64,000 nt of DNA from positions 62,001 through 126,000 of the forward strand of contig JAUIKF010000017.1 of the NCBI GenBank assembly GCA_030430575.1. Reading direction: 5' to 3'. Below are positions 17,910 through 26,408 of the stretch, piece after piece (the first letter of the stretch is position 1; every line of letters begins with the position of its first letter). This stretch comes from Bacteroidia bacterium. GTDB taxonomy: Bacteria; Bacteroidota; Bacteroidia; J057. The position numbers and the translations under genes are program-made. The notes beneath the pieces were generated by a model, which did no database searches, was not told the origin of the DNA, and worked only from the letters and a program-made list of their open reading frames with translations.

Positions 17910-18380
17910 ATGAAACACAGTTTGATTCTTTTAGCTTGCTTTGTGAGCTTGGCAGCTAGCAGTTTTGCGCAAAAAACAATGCCTGCCTTCGCCTTTACAG
18001 ATTTGGAGGGAAACTCTTTTACCCATGCTGATCTTCAACCAGGCTTGGCTACAATTTTTATCTTTTTTGACCCTTATTGTGATCATTGTGAACATCAAGC
18101 AGAAATGATTCAAGCGGCCGAAGCGGATTTTAAAAATGTGCAGATAGTGTTTGTAACTACGGAACCAGAAGTAGCGCCGACAGAGGCTTTTAGGGAAAAA
18201 ATGTTTGGTAATACGACGTTAGAGCATGTTCACTTTTTATTAGACACAGACTATATGTTTGATGCGTATTTTGATGGATATTATGAGGTGCCAAGTGTGC
18301 TGGTATATGATAAGGAAAAGAAGCATAAAAAAACCTTGAATAAAGAAACGCCAGCAGCGGATTTGCTTAAACATTTGTAA
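17910..18380 (+). CDS. Exported thioredoxin-fold protein with CxxC
   Basis: 156 residues. Signal peptide MKHSLILLACFVSLAASSFAQ, then a redoxin/TlpA-like fold: FAFTDLEGNSFTHADL, TIFIFFDPYCDHCEHQ with the CDHC active site (about residues 56-59), NVQIVFVTTEP and the cis-Pro region EVPSVLVYDKEK. A periplasmic thiol-disulfide role is likely; the partner is unknown. Followed 9 bp later by the yqeY-like gene. Confidence 0.85.
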   Translation: MKHSLILLACFVSLAASSFAQKTMPAFAFTDLEGNSFTHADLQPGLATIFIFFDPYCDHCEHQAEMIQAAEADFKNVQIVFVTTEPEVAPTEAFREKMFGNTTLEHVHFLLDTDYMFDAYFDGYYEVPSVLVYDKEKKHKKTLNKETPAADLLKHL

Positions 18381-18389
18381 TTTTGCCGG

Positions 18390-18845
18390 ATGAGCTTAAA
18401 AGATCAATTAAACCAAGAAATCAAAGCGGCCATGAAGGCCAAGGACCAAGCAGGTCTACGAACCATGCGTGCATTGAAGTCTGCGATCATGATCGTAGAA
18501 ACATCAGAAGGAAGAAAATCACCAGATCTATCTGCTGATGAAGAACTCAAATTGCTAATCTCTCAAGCCAAGCAGCGTCGAGATTCTCTGGACCAATTTC
18601 AAAAAAGTGGTCGAGATGACCTCGCCAAGATAGAGGCTGAAGAACTTGAAATCATCGAGCGATTTTTGCCCAAACAGTTATCTCCAGAAGAGCTGCGTAC
18701 GGAGGTAGAAAAGATCGTCGCAGAGACAGGTGCCAGCAGCATGCGTGACATGGGAAAGGTCATGGGACTGGCTTCCAAACGCTTCGCTGGCAAAGCAGAT
18801 GGCAAAGCCATCTCAGTGATTGTCAAAGAATTACTCGCCCAATAG
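18390..18845 (+). CDS. GatB/YqeY domain protein
   Basis: 151 residues, typical of free-standing YqeY. MSLKDQLNQEIKAAMKAKDQ, LRTMRALKSAIM, RRDSLDQFQKSGRDDLAKIEAEELEII and ERFLPKQLSPEEL are family blocks; the C-terminus (MRDMGKVMGLASKRFAGKADGK) matches the tRNA-binding tail domain of GatB. The role of stand-alone YqeY is unclear (tRNA-linked, by homology). A -7-like TAATTTTG sits at 18378-18385, four bases before the ATG. A strong terminator follows. Confidence 0.9.
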   Translation: MSLKDQLNQEIKAAMKAKDQAGLRTMRALKSAIMIVETSEGRKSPDLSADEELKLLISQAKQRRDSLDQFQKSGRDDLAKIEAEELEIIERFLPKQLSPEELRTEVEKIVAETGASSMRDMGKVMGLASKRFAGKADGKAISVIVKELLAQ

Positions 18846-18869
18846 GTAGTTTTTGTCTACCAAATGCTA

Positions 18870-18920
18870 GAATATGCCGTAAAGACGATTTGTCTTTACG
18901 GCATATTCTTTTTAATTTTA
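18870..18920 (+). terminator. Strong intrinsic terminator after the yqeY-like gene
   Basis: A perfect 17-bp stem (18870-18886 with 18892-18908) around a 5-nt loop, followed by TTTTTAATTTTA. It begins 25 bp after the stop codon. Confidence 0.9.
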
Positions 18921-19021
18921 TTGCCTATAAACCCCTAATAATCAAATGGAAAGATTAGGTAGGTGAAAGTAAAACTTGAACCTAAAACCTAGAATACAAA
19001 ACCTAAAACTCTTCTTTCATC

Positions 19022-19627
19022 ATGGAACCTACAGAAGCAATGTCCTTAAATATTTTTGACATTATTGTCCTGGGTATTGTAGGGTATGGAATGTTTCGAG
19101 GATATAAAAAAGGAATGCTTACTTCGGTAGTAGGCATTATCGGTATCGTTGCGGGGATTGTGCTGGGTGTCAATTTTAGCTATATCTTCAAAGATTTCTT
19201 TGCGCGTCATCTAGACATCGCCCCACAATATATTACCCTGATCAGTTTTGCCTTGGTATTTGTGATCGTTTTGATCATCATCACATTCGTTTTCCGATTT
19301 CTCGAAGACCTTCTGGCAAAACTCAACCTTGGCATTAACAATGCCTTAGGGGCATTAGTCGGCGGCTATTTTGCTGCCTTGGTGCTCAGCGTGGTGATCA
19401 TGATTCTCAGACCCATCAATGTACCATCCCAAACCAGTGTGAGCGATTCTCTCACCTATGGATACTTGAGAACATTTGCAGTTGACAATGCCAAAATGGC
19501 TGTCAAAGTCCTGCCACTCGCCAAAGATGCCCTCAAGCAACTGGATAGCTTGGTCAAAGACAAAGTCGGTCAACCACAGACGCCTTCACCTGTTCAAGAA
19601 TCGCCTAAGCCGACCCCTATCCGGTAG
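19022..19627 (+). CDS. CvpA family membrane protein
   Basis: 201 residues, or 195 from the second Met (MSLNIFDII, 19040). Four hydrophobic segments: IFDIIVLGIVGYGMFRGY, VVGIIGIVAGIVLGVNF, YITLISFALVFVIVLIIITFVF and LGALVGGYFAALVLSVVIMIL. The RGYKKGML motif after the first helix is characteristic of CvpA (colicin V production protein). In this group it is an inner-membrane protein of uncertain role. The upstream spacer carries repeated AACCTAAAACCTAGAA words. Confidence 0.85.
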   Translation: MEPTEAMSLNIFDIIVLGIVGYGMFRGYKKGMLTSVVGIIGIVAGIVLGVNFSYIFKDFFARHLDIAPQYITLISFALVFVIVLIIITFVFRFLEDLLAKLNLGINNALGALVGGYFAALVLSVVIMILRPINVPSQTSVSDSLTYGYLRTFAVDNAKMAVKVLPLAKDALKQLDSLVKDKVGQPQTPSPVQESPKPTPIR

Positions 19628-19820
19628 GCGACATCGGCACGATTCAAAAGTAAATAACCATTTTCACTTGCTCTTTTTCGCTGAGCCTGCGTCAAAAAAA
19701 TCTCAAATAGATTTACTATTCTTCAATTTCTTTTCCTTGGTTTATCAAAAAATAGCAGCGCGAAAATGTAGATTTAAGTTTTCATCGTGCCTTTTAGCAG
19801 AATTCTACTTATTTATACCA

Positions 19821-19855
19821 GCCAAGGAAACAATTCCTTGGCTTTTTTATTTTTG
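19821..19855 (+). terminator. Intrinsic terminator whose T-run also forms a -7 box, directly before pabA/trpG
   Basis: A perfect 9-bp stem GCCAAGGAA/TTCCTTGGC (19821-19829, 19834-19842) with a 4-nt loop and a T6 run. The T-run continues into TATTTTTG (19848-19855), an exact TAnnTTTG -7 box that ends nine bases before the ATG at 19865. Either it ends upstream transcription or it is an attenuator; the promoter would give an almost leaderless mRNA. Confidence 0.7.
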
Positions 19856-19864
19856 CATTACAAT

Positions 19865-20485
19865 ATGGCTTCAGTAGTAATCATCGATAATTACGACTCT
19901 TTTACCTACAACCTGGTTGACCTGGTCAGGCGGTTTACACGCCCATTGATATATCGCAATGATGAAATCACGGCTGAGGAAATTGCAGCCTTATCGCCAG
20001 CAGGCGTTTTGATCTCACCAGGCCCAGGTCGCCCCGTAGATAGTAATGTGTCTATGACCTTTGCCCAGAAATACCATACAAATATTCCGATTTTGGGCGT
20101 ATGCCTGGGCCATCAGTTATTGGGGCATATATTTGGGGTTGAAGTTGCATATGCAGCGAAACCCATGCATGGAAAATGCTCTTTGATTACACACAATGGA
20201 AAAGGAATTTTTGAAGGATTACAGAATCCTTTAGAAGTCATGCGCTATCATTCATTGATTTTGAAACAAGATAAGAGATGGCCTGAGGACTTAGAAGTGA
20301 CGGCTGAGACCTCTTCAGGAGAACTCATGGCCCTGCAACATAGAACGTTGCCGTTGACTGGATTGCAGTTTCATCCAGAGTCTATTTTGACACAAGGGGG
20401 AGAGCGAATGATTCAAAACTGGCTGATAAGCCTTGGAATGGATAAATCTATTCCACCTTTTTCCCCAACAAAGCACAGTTTTTAA
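19865..20485 (+). CDS. pabA: Anthranilate/aminodeoxychorismate synthase glutamine amidotransferase subunit (PabA/TrpG)
   Basis: 206 residues from the ATG at 19865; upstream in-frame codons run through a terminator hairpin and are not coding. Starts MASVVIIDNYDSFTYNLVDL, the family signature. SPGPGRPVD, GVCLGHQLLGHIFG with the nucleophilic Cys (about residue 80), MRYHSLIL and QFHPESILT (catalytic His-Glu) form the class I amidotransferase triad. It supplies ammonia from glutamine to chorismate. No trpE/pabB is adjacent, so folate versus tryptophan use cannot be decided; bifunctional use is common. Confidence 0.92.
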   Translation: MASVVIIDNYDSFTYNLVDLVRRFTRPLIYRNDEITAEEIAALSPAGVLISPGPGRPVDSNVSMTFAQKYHTNIPILGVCLGHQLLGHIFGVEVAYAAKPMHGKCSLITHNGKGIFEGLQNPLEVMRYHSLILKQDKRWPEDLEVTAETSSGELMALQHRTLPLTGLQFHPESILTQGGERMIQNWLISLGMDKSIPPFSPTKHSF

Positions 20486-20565
20486 TTATTATTTAATAGT
20501 TTGCATTCTTCGCGTTATAGACGAAATTTTTATCACATTTTTGCGGTTTTTAATCCTCTCCCATT

Positions 20566-21348
20566 ATGAAGATTAAGGTTAATAAAGAAAACGGGTTTAA
20601 ATACTTTGAAGAAGGTAGTGGCCCACCAATTGTCATTCTACATGGCTTATTTGGTGCATTGAGCAATTTTCGAGGAGTTATCAAAGAATTTGGTAAAAAG
20701 TACCGTGTGATTGTTCCATTAATGCCCATCTATGAGAAGAGTAAAGTGAAGACTTCTTTGGAAGGGTTGACAGAGTTTGTCCACGATTTTGTCAAGTTTA
20801 AAAAATTGGACAAATTTTCACTGCTCGGTAACTCTCTTGGAGGACATATCTCACTGATCTATAGCCTTGCCCACCCTAAGCGGATCAAGTCGTTGATCCT
20901 TACGGGAAGCTCTGGCCTATATGAATCAGGGATGGGAACTAGCTTTCCACGAAGAGGTTCTTATGAGTTTATCAAAGAGCGTGTTGCCTATACTTTTTAT
21001 TCTCCCAAAACCGCTACCAAAGAACTCGTCGATGAGGTTTATAAAGTAGTGAATGATAATTTGGCGGCATTGCGTATCCTGCGCTATGCGCGTTCGGCCC
21101 AGCGTCACAATATGCGTGAATTACTGGATGGCATCAAAGTGCCTACCTTGCTGATCTGGGGACTGAATGACAATATCACTCCACCCAGGGTGGCTCACGA
21201 ATTTGACCGACTGATCCCACATACAGAATTGCATTTTATCGATCAATGCGGCCACGCACCTATGATGGAGCAGGGAACACGCTTCAACCAAATCATGAAT
21301 GATTTTTTGGAAAAATATGCACCTGCCAAACCCCCGATTGAAGAATAG
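20566..21348 (+). CDS. Alpha/beta hydrolase
   Basis: 260 residues, no signal peptide. VILHGLFGALSNF (oxyanion region), the nucleophile elbow LGNSLGGHISL (Ser about 95), the acid in LIWGLNDNITPP and the His in CGHAPMMEQ complete the triad. It looks like the small esterase/BioH-type family; substrate unknown. First of four same-strand genes (with the CBS protein, BamA-like and nadK) with short spacing (18 bp, 3 bp, 4-bp overlap), most likely an operon. Confidence 0.88.
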   Translation: MKIKVNKENGFKYFEEGSGPPIVILHGLFGALSNFRGVIKEFGKKYRVIVPLMPIYEKSKVKTSLEGLTEFVHDFVKFKKLDKFSLLGNSLGGHISLIYSLAHPKRIKSLILTGSSGLYESGMGTSFPRRGSYEFIKERVAYTFYSPKTATKELVDEVYKVVNDNLAALRILRYARSAQRHNMRELLDGIKVPTLLIWGLNDNITPPRVAHEFDRLIPHTELHFIDQCGHAPMMEQGTRFNQIMNDFLEKYAPAKPPIEE

Positions 21349-21366
21349 GGAACAGAATATTTCTAC

Positions 21367-22032
21367 ATGGTAGCAAGAGAATTCATATCAGATAGTATCC
21401 CCCCGATCAAACCATCGGATACCATTACCTATGCCTTGGATTGGATGTATGAGTTTAAGCTTTCTCAGCTTCCCATCGTTCTTGATGGCAAATTTCAAGG
21501 AATCATTACTGAAAATGATTTATTGGATGCAGTAGACCCAGAGGCCAAGATTAGTGAGCTAAGGTATACAGGATGGGACAGTGCTTATGTGAATGTAAAT
21601 CAGCACATGTATGAGGTGATCAAAATGATGAGCGCTCTCCAATTAGAATTGCTTCCCGTTCTGGATAGTGAAATGAACTATATGGGATTGATTTCCCTCA
21701 AAGATGTGGTTCAGCACTTGGGGGGGCACTTTGCTATTCAGGAAGCGGGCGGAATTCTCGTCCTGGAAATTCCATCCAATAGCTATGTGCTTTCAGAAAT
21801 AGGGAGAATCGTAGAATCTGCAGATGCAAAGGTATTGAGTTTTTACCTCAATACTCATCCGGACGGTGGCGCCCTAGAGGTGACCCTCAAACTAAATGTT
21901 GAAGATCTGACTCGGGTCGTAGCGGCATTTGAACGCTTCAAGTATAAAGTCGTGAGAACCTTTCACCAATTCGATCGTACCGGCGACTATAAGCAAAACG
22001 TCGATGCACTCATGTTTTACCTAAATATGTAA
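21367..22032 (+). CDS. CBS-domain protein
   Basis: 221 residues. Two CBS repeats: residues about 6-60 (DTITYALDWMYEFKLSQLPIVLDGKFQGIITENDLL) and 70-125 (YEVIKMMSALQLELLPVLDSEMNYMGLISLKDVV). An ACT-like C-terminal half follows (GGILVLEIPSNSYVLSEIGRIVES, LEVTLKLNVEDLTRVVAAFERF). CBS pairs bind adenine nucleotides, so a sensor role is likely. In Bacteroidota such a gene commonly sits beside nadK, as here. Confidence 0.85.
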   Translation: MVAREFISDSIPPIKPSDTITYALDWMYEFKLSQLPIVLDGKFQGIITENDLLDAVDPEAKISELRYTGWDSAYVNVNQHMYEVIKMMSALQLELLPVLDSEMNYMGLISLKDVVQHLGGHFAIQEAGGILVLEIPSNSYVLSEIGRIVESADAKVLSFYLNTHPDGGALEVTLKLNVEDLTRVVAAFERFKYKVVRTFHQFDRTGDYKQNVDALMFYLNM

Positions 22033-22038
22033 CCTGTG

Positions 22039-23466
22039 ATGCGATTTGGGCATAGCATGGTATTCATGGCCCTCGCCTATGTCGCTGTTCATTGCTTGAG
22101 CCTGACACAGGTTCAGGCACAGGAAAAACGCCTGGTTCGCAATATCTCTATTATTGGCAATAAAAAAACGCGGGTGCCCTATATCCTGCGAGAGATGGAT
22201 TTTGCTGAAGGAGACAGCCTGGCCGTCGATGGGCTAGACCAGCGCCTGGAACAAAATCGGCAAAATATCTTTAACATAGAGCTTTTCAGTTCAGTCACCC
22301 TCGAGGCTGAAACCATCAATGAAGAGCTTTATATTATCATAGAAGTAAAAGAAAGATGGTATATCTGGCCTTATCCCTATTTGGGATTGGAGGAGCGAAA
22401 TACCTATGATCTTTTTAGTAATAAAAACCTTCACCGATTGGTCTATGGAGGGGGCATTATTTGGAATAATGTCAGTGGGAGAGATGATCGAATAGACTGC
22501 TATGTGCAGTTTGGGTTCTCCAAACGGGTAGAACTTGAGTTTATCCGCCCTGCTATTTGGTGGGAGCAGAATGCGGACTTGCTAGTGAACTTTCAGTATG
22601 TCACTGAACCAGAAATTATCTATGGGACAGATTCGGCAAAGGTGCAGTGGGGCGAAACGACTACGACGAATTTGAGGAGAAGAATAGAAGGAAAAATCGG
22701 ACTTAAAAAGCGATTCACTCCTAGAAGCGACCTGACGCTTCAAGTAGGCTATCACCATTTCCACTTTTCGGATAGTATCTATGTCCTGGCCCCTACCTTT
22801 ATCACCAGCGACATGGGCAACGAATATTATCCTGCAATATCACTAACGTTTGCCAATGATCAACGCGACTATAGGTCTTTTCCCCTCAATGGCTACAAAC
22901 TGCAACTCATGTTTCGACAGGCAGGCCTTCCAGGCTGGGGGACCACTTCCTTTAGCAAATTAGGTTTTTCTTGGTCGCAATATTTACCGTTGAGTACCCG
23001 ATGGAATCTAGGGTATGGTCTGCACAATATGATGACCATAGGAAAGCGTGTGCCATTTTTTGAAAAGAATTTTGTCGGAATCAAAACGCGTGAATTTGCT
23101 GGGTTAAGTTCCAATATTCGGGGATACCAGCGATATGCCATCGATGGAGGATTTGTGAACATGACCAAGTTGGAAGTGAAATTTGCACTTCTCCCTCTTC
23201 AAATTGTCAATATCAAGGCAATTCCATTTGATCGGTTTGACGAATTTCCCCTGGGCATCTACCTGACAGCCTTTAATGACATGGGCTTCGTCCACGATAA
23301 CTCCTTCAACAATGAGGATCCTTTTTTGAAAGATCAATTGCTGATGGGATATGGGATCGGCTTGAATATCATAGGCTTTTATGATAATTTGCTGAGAATC
23401 GAATATGCTCGGAATCACCTCCATGAAGGAGGCATTTACATCCACGGAAGCGTCTCAATCAAATGA
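22039..23466 (+). CDS. BamA/TamA-like outer-membrane protein with one POTRA domain
   Basis: 475 residues from the ATG at 22039 (a GTG lies one codon upstream). Signal peptide to about residue 28 (LTQVQAQ). A POTRA-like domain follows (LVRNISIIGNKKTRVPYILREMDFAEGD, then LEQNRQNIFNIELFSSVTLEAE). The rest is a beta-barrel of alternating amphipathic strands (LRIEYARN near the end). It is much shorter than BamA and has a single POTRA, so it is more likely a relative than the essential BamA. The start is 3 bp after the CBS gene stop and the end overlaps nadK by 4 bp. Confidence 0.8.
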   Translation: MRFGHSMVFMALAYVAVHCLSLTQVQAQEKRLVRNISIIGNKKTRVPYILREMDFAEGDSLAVDGLDQRLEQNRQNIFNIELFSSVTLEAETINEELYIIIEVKERWYIWPYPYLGLEERNTYDLFSNKNLHRLVYGGGIIWNNVSGRDDRIDCYVQFGFSKRVELEFIRPAIWWEQNADLLVNFQYVTEPEIIYGTDSAKVQWGETTTTNLRRRIEGKIGLKKRFTPRSDLTLQVGYHHFHFSDSIYVLAPTFITSDMGNEYYPAISLTFANDQRDYRSFPLNGYKLQLMFRQAGLPGWGTTSFSKLGFSWSQYLPLSTRWNLGYGLHNMMTIGKRVPFFEKNFVGIKTREFAGLSSNIRGYQRYAIDGGFVNMTKLEVKFALLPLQIVNIKAIPFDRFDEFPLGIYLTAFNDMGFVHDNSFNNEDPFLKDQLLMGYGIGLNIIGFYDNLLRIEYARNHLHEGGIYIHGSVSIK

Positions 23467-24350
23467 AAATAGCCATTTTCGGCCGTATTACTGACAACAC
23501 GGATCTCGCTGCCCTTACGAGCTTTTTTTCCTATTTGAAACAAAAGGCCATTCGCTTTTCCCTATACGAATGGTACCACAACCAACTGACAAAGGCTTAT
23601 CCCAATCTGTTGAAAGACATGACCTTTACCATTTTTTCCACTCGGGAGGAGGTGAGGGATTGTAAATTTATCTATTGCTTGGGAGGAGACGGGACTGTAC
23701 TAGAAGCGGTCCGCTTCACGGGACAATTGTCAAAACCCATTATGGGGATCAATTTTGGCCGATTGGGCTATCTGGCGAGTGCTAGCAAAGCCGAAATGTT
23801 GAAAGCAAGCGATGAATTGTTCAATGATATTTATAAGATAGATGAACGAGCGCTCCTCTCTGTCGCTTCCAATCCCCCTGGTATTTTTGGAAAAAATAAT
23901 TTTGGGATCAACGATTTGACGATTCACAAAAGTCGAACGAATGAAATGATCACCATTCATACCTATATCAATGGGGAGTTTCTGAATACCTATTGGGGAG
24001 ATGGACTCATCGTAGCGACGCCTACTGGCTCGACGGCTTATAGCCTATCCTGTGGAGGACCCATTATTTTCCCCAATTCTGGTGCACTAGTCATCACGCC
24101 GATCGCACCACACTCTTTGACTGTGCGACCAGTGATTATACCAGATGACTGGGTCGTTTCTTTTGAGATTGAATCACGGTCAGGTGAGGCCTTGGTAGCC
24201 CTCGACACACGCACAGAAAGTGTCCCTTCCAAAACAAGCATCGCCGTCAGGCGCGCAGACTTCAAAGCACGTTTGGTGCGTGTCTCCACTACAAAGTATG
24301 TGAACAACCTGCGCAAAAGCTTGATGTGGGGCAGTGATAATAGGAACTAG
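23463..24350 (+). CDS. nadK: NAD kinase
   Basis: 295 residues. Phosphorylates NAD to NADP. The diagnostic GGDGTVLEAVRF is at about 78-89, then GINFGRLGYLA, NDLTIHKSRTNEMITI, GDGLIVATPTGSTAYSLSCGGPI and PHSLTVRPVIIP. Complete and in standard order. The ATG overlaps the upstream stop (ATGA), indicating translational coupling. Confidence 0.96.
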   Translation: MKIAIFGRITDNTDLAALTSFFSYLKQKAIRFSLYEWYHNQLTKAYPNLLKDMTFTIFSTREEVRDCKFIYCLGGDGTVLEAVRFTGQLSKPIMGINFGRLGYLASASKAEMLKASDELFNDIYKIDERALLSVASNPPGIFGKNNFGINDLTIHKSRTNEMITIHTYINGEFLNTYWGDGLIVATPTGSTAYSLSCGGPIIFPNSGALVITPIAPHSLTVRPVIIPDDWVVSFEIESRSGEALVALDTRTESVPSKTSIAVRRADFKARLVRVSTTKYVNNLRKSLMWGSDNRN

Positions 24351-24493
24351 GGGAAAATCAAAAATTAAAATGAAAGTGAAAATTAAAATGAAAAGGTGAA
24401 TTGATGAGGCGTATTTTATTCAAAATTCATCCCTTCAATTGGCTCAGGGCCTTCATTCAAAATTCACCATTCAATCATTCAAAATTGATTCTC
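24351..24493. repeat. Low-complexity, partly inverted repeat between convergent genes
   Basis: The left part (24357-24400) is made of AAAATTAAAATGAAA words; the right part (24417-24490) of complementary ATTCAAAATT words. They form an imperfect inverted repeat between nadK and the convergent gene at 24494. It may act as a bidirectional terminator, though no G+C-rich stem with a T-run was found. Confidence 0.5.
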
Positions 24494-25225
24494 CTACCGG
24501 ACCTCCCCAATGATCACCCCAAAATTTCCGCCCCACTGTACCCAGTTCTGGCTCGGCAGATAGGTCTTGGAGACAAAGCCATCCAGGTATAGGGCGTTTT
24601 TGCAGCCTTTTTGTTGAAAATATGTGGCAAAGTCATAGAGATTGATTTTCTCTTTGGACATGGCAAATAAAAGATTGCCATCGGGAAGGACACCTACCCC
24701 ATTTCGGATATGGACATTCTTGGAGCCTTCAGTGAATTTGGGGTGGATATTCCCATCTATGACCAACATAGGTCCTGACTGAGTGGCATATTGGATGTTT
24801 GGGTGGGGAATGAAATCAGTTGTTTTACAAACGACAGCTTTCCCTTCATCTGTCAGGTAAAAAATGCCATTGGGCTGTAGGTAAAAGTTGCCGTAAGCGT
24901 TTTGGGTTTTATTGAGTTTCGATAGCGTGACGCCGCATTCGATATAAAGTCCTTGGGGAGCCAAGTTTTTCATATACATGCCGCCATTCATCGCAAAAAC
25001 GAGTTCCTTGCCTTCTGCTTTAAGGCTTGCTTTCAACATTTGAAAATTCTTATAGTTTTTGCCTGATTTATCCTTCCAGTATAAAGCAAGTGTTTTTTTG
25101 GCGGGATCAACTATGTGGCTCAGAATTCGAGATTCGTCGATTGCAGGTGCTTTTTTAGGATAGAAAGAAAGCGTATTAAAGCCAATAATGAGGATAAGTG
25201 GAATGATGAATGTTAAGTTTCTCAT
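24494..25225 (-). CDS. Phosphodiester glycosidase family (DUF2233/NAGPA-like) exported protein
   Basis: 243 residues with an N-terminal signal/anchor (LTFIIPLILIIGFNTLSF). Core blocks: FAMNGGMYMKNLAPQGLYIECG, TQSGPMLVIDGNIHP, HIRNGVGVLPDGNLLFAMS and NALYLDGFVSKTYLP. These match the NAGPA/DUF2233 fold (N-acetylglucosamine-1-phosphodiester glycosidase-like). The natural substrate in bacteria is not established. Convergent with nadK. Confidence 0.85.
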   Translation of the reverse strand: MRNLTFIIPLILIIGFNTLSFYPKKAPAIDESRILSHIVDPAKKTLALYWKDKSGKNYKNFQMLKASLKAEGKELVFAMNGGMYMKNLAPQGLYIECGVTLSKLNKTQNAYGNFYLQPNGIFYLTDEGKAVVCKTTDFIPHPNIQYATQSGPMLVIDGNIHPKFTEGSKNVHIRNGVGVLPDGNLLFAMSKEKINLYDFATYFQQKGCKNALYLDGFVSKTYLPSQNWVQWGGNFGVIIGEVR

Positions 25226-25230
25226 AAATA

Positions 25231-25417
25231 TTAGTCTACATATCCATCATACGAAATCGATACGAGTTTTTCTTCTAAAAAGGTAAATGTCCAGATTGAA
25301 GTGCGTTCCAAATCTCCAATTTGAATGCTTTCAGAGGTGAAATCAAAGTCGAATTGTTTAGCGAAACCCTCTTTATACAAAGATACAGAGAACTAGTAGC
25401 CAGATTCGATATTTCAT
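25231..25417 (-). pseudogene. Broken small gene: signal-peptide start and coding 3' part in different frames
   Basis: From the ATG at 25417 the minus strand reads MKYRIWLLVLCIFV and stops. A one-base shift opens a frame with protein-like composition (LYKEGFAKQFDFDF, then ERTSIWTFTFLEEKLVSISY, ending DGYVD) to a TAA at 25231-25233. The span is 187 bases, not a multiple of three, as expected for a frameshift. The start looks like a short signal peptide or lipoprotein leader. The intact product would be only about 62 residues, or a larger gene has also suffered an internal deletion. A sequencing error is the alternative. Family not recognised. Confidence 0.45.
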
Positions 25418-25499
25418 TAAACAAGAGATAATGAGTATATTCTAATTAGGTAAGTGAAAAAGGGATTTTAAGCTAAAAAACGAACGAAACCATACCCAA

Positions 25500-25507
25500 T
25501 AAATTTG
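25500..25507 (+). promoter_or_regulatory. -7 promoter box for the dienelactone hydrolase gene
   Basis: TAAATTTG, an exact TAnnTTTG match 52 bp before the ATG at 25560; no clear -33 element. Confidence 0.4.
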
Positions 25508-25559
25508 GAAACAAAAAACGCATTTTTTTAAACCCAATTATTAAAAACCATTTTAACCA

Positions 25560-26408
25560 ATGAAACACTTTTTTCTCCTTCTACTATTTTCCATCAGCAT
25601 CCTAGGCATTCAAGCCCAGTCTTGCTGTGAATCGAAAACAGCATCCACTACATCCGCCACAGCGGAGTTTGCCTCCCTGGCCAATGACGAAAACTTTCGC
25701 CAAGCCCATGCTGTGCCCAAAATCTTCAATTTGGCAGCGCCATTAGGTGAGACAATCACCTATGAGACACCTGATGGAAAGACTTCGTCTGCCTATATGA
25801 TCAAATCTGAGGAGGAAACGAACAACTACTTGTTTGTGATCCACGAATGGTGGGGGCTCAACGACTACGTCCGTGCAGAAGCTGAAAAACTCAGTGAAGC
25901 GCTCGGAAATGTCCACGTCATCGCTTTAGACATGTATGACGGCAAAGTCGCTACTTCCCGTGAAAATGCGCGTGCTTATATGCAAGGCGTACAGCGCGAA
26001 CGGGCAAAAGCTATAATCAATGGCGCGATTGCTTATGCAGGAGAGGATGCGCGTATCGGTACCATCGGCTGGTGCTTTGGCGGAGGTTGGTCCCTACAAG
26101 CGAGTTTATTGCTTGGAGATCAGGCCGCAGGCTGTGTGATCTATTACGGAATGCCCGAAAAAGATGTAGAAAAGCTAAAAACGCTGCAAACAGATGTGTT
26201 GGGCATTTTTGGGAAAAAAGATGGCTGGATCAATCCTAAAGTAGTAGCGGAATTTGAAGAAAATATGGAAGCTGCAGGCAAAAAATTGGATGCCCATATC
26301 TTTGATGCTGCGCATGCCTTTGCCAATCCGAGTCGCTCAATTTATGATGAAAAAGCAGCTTTGGAAGCTCATAAATTAACAGTTACTTTTCTTAAAGAAA
26401 GATTCTAG
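25560..26408 (+). CDS. Dienelactone hydrolase family protein, exported
   Basis: 282 residues with signal peptide MKHFFLLLLFSISILGIQAQ. The mature enzyme has the DLH fold: YLFVIHEWWGLNDYVRAEAEKL (about 95), VIALDMYDGK, IGTIGWCFGGGWSLQAS with a Cys nucleophile in GWCFGG (about 167), GIFGKKDGWINP (acid) and DAAHAFANPS (His). The Cys-Asp-His triad is that of dienelactone hydrolases. With an export signal, a role in aromatic degradation is unlikely; substrate unknown. Confidence 0.87.
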   Translation: MKHFFLLLLFSISILGIQAQSCCESKTASTTSATAEFASLANDENFRQAHAVPKIFNLAAPLGETITYETPDGKTSSAYMIKSEEETNNYLFVIHEWWGLNDYVRAEAEKLSEALGNVHVIALDMYDGKVATSRENARAYMQGVQRERAKAIINGAIAYAGEDARIGTIGWCFGGGWSLQASLLLGDQAAGCVIYYGMPEKDVEKLKTLQTDVLGIFGKKDGWINPKVVAEFEENMEAAGKKLDAHIFDAAHAFANPSRSIYDEKAALEAHKLTVTFLKERF

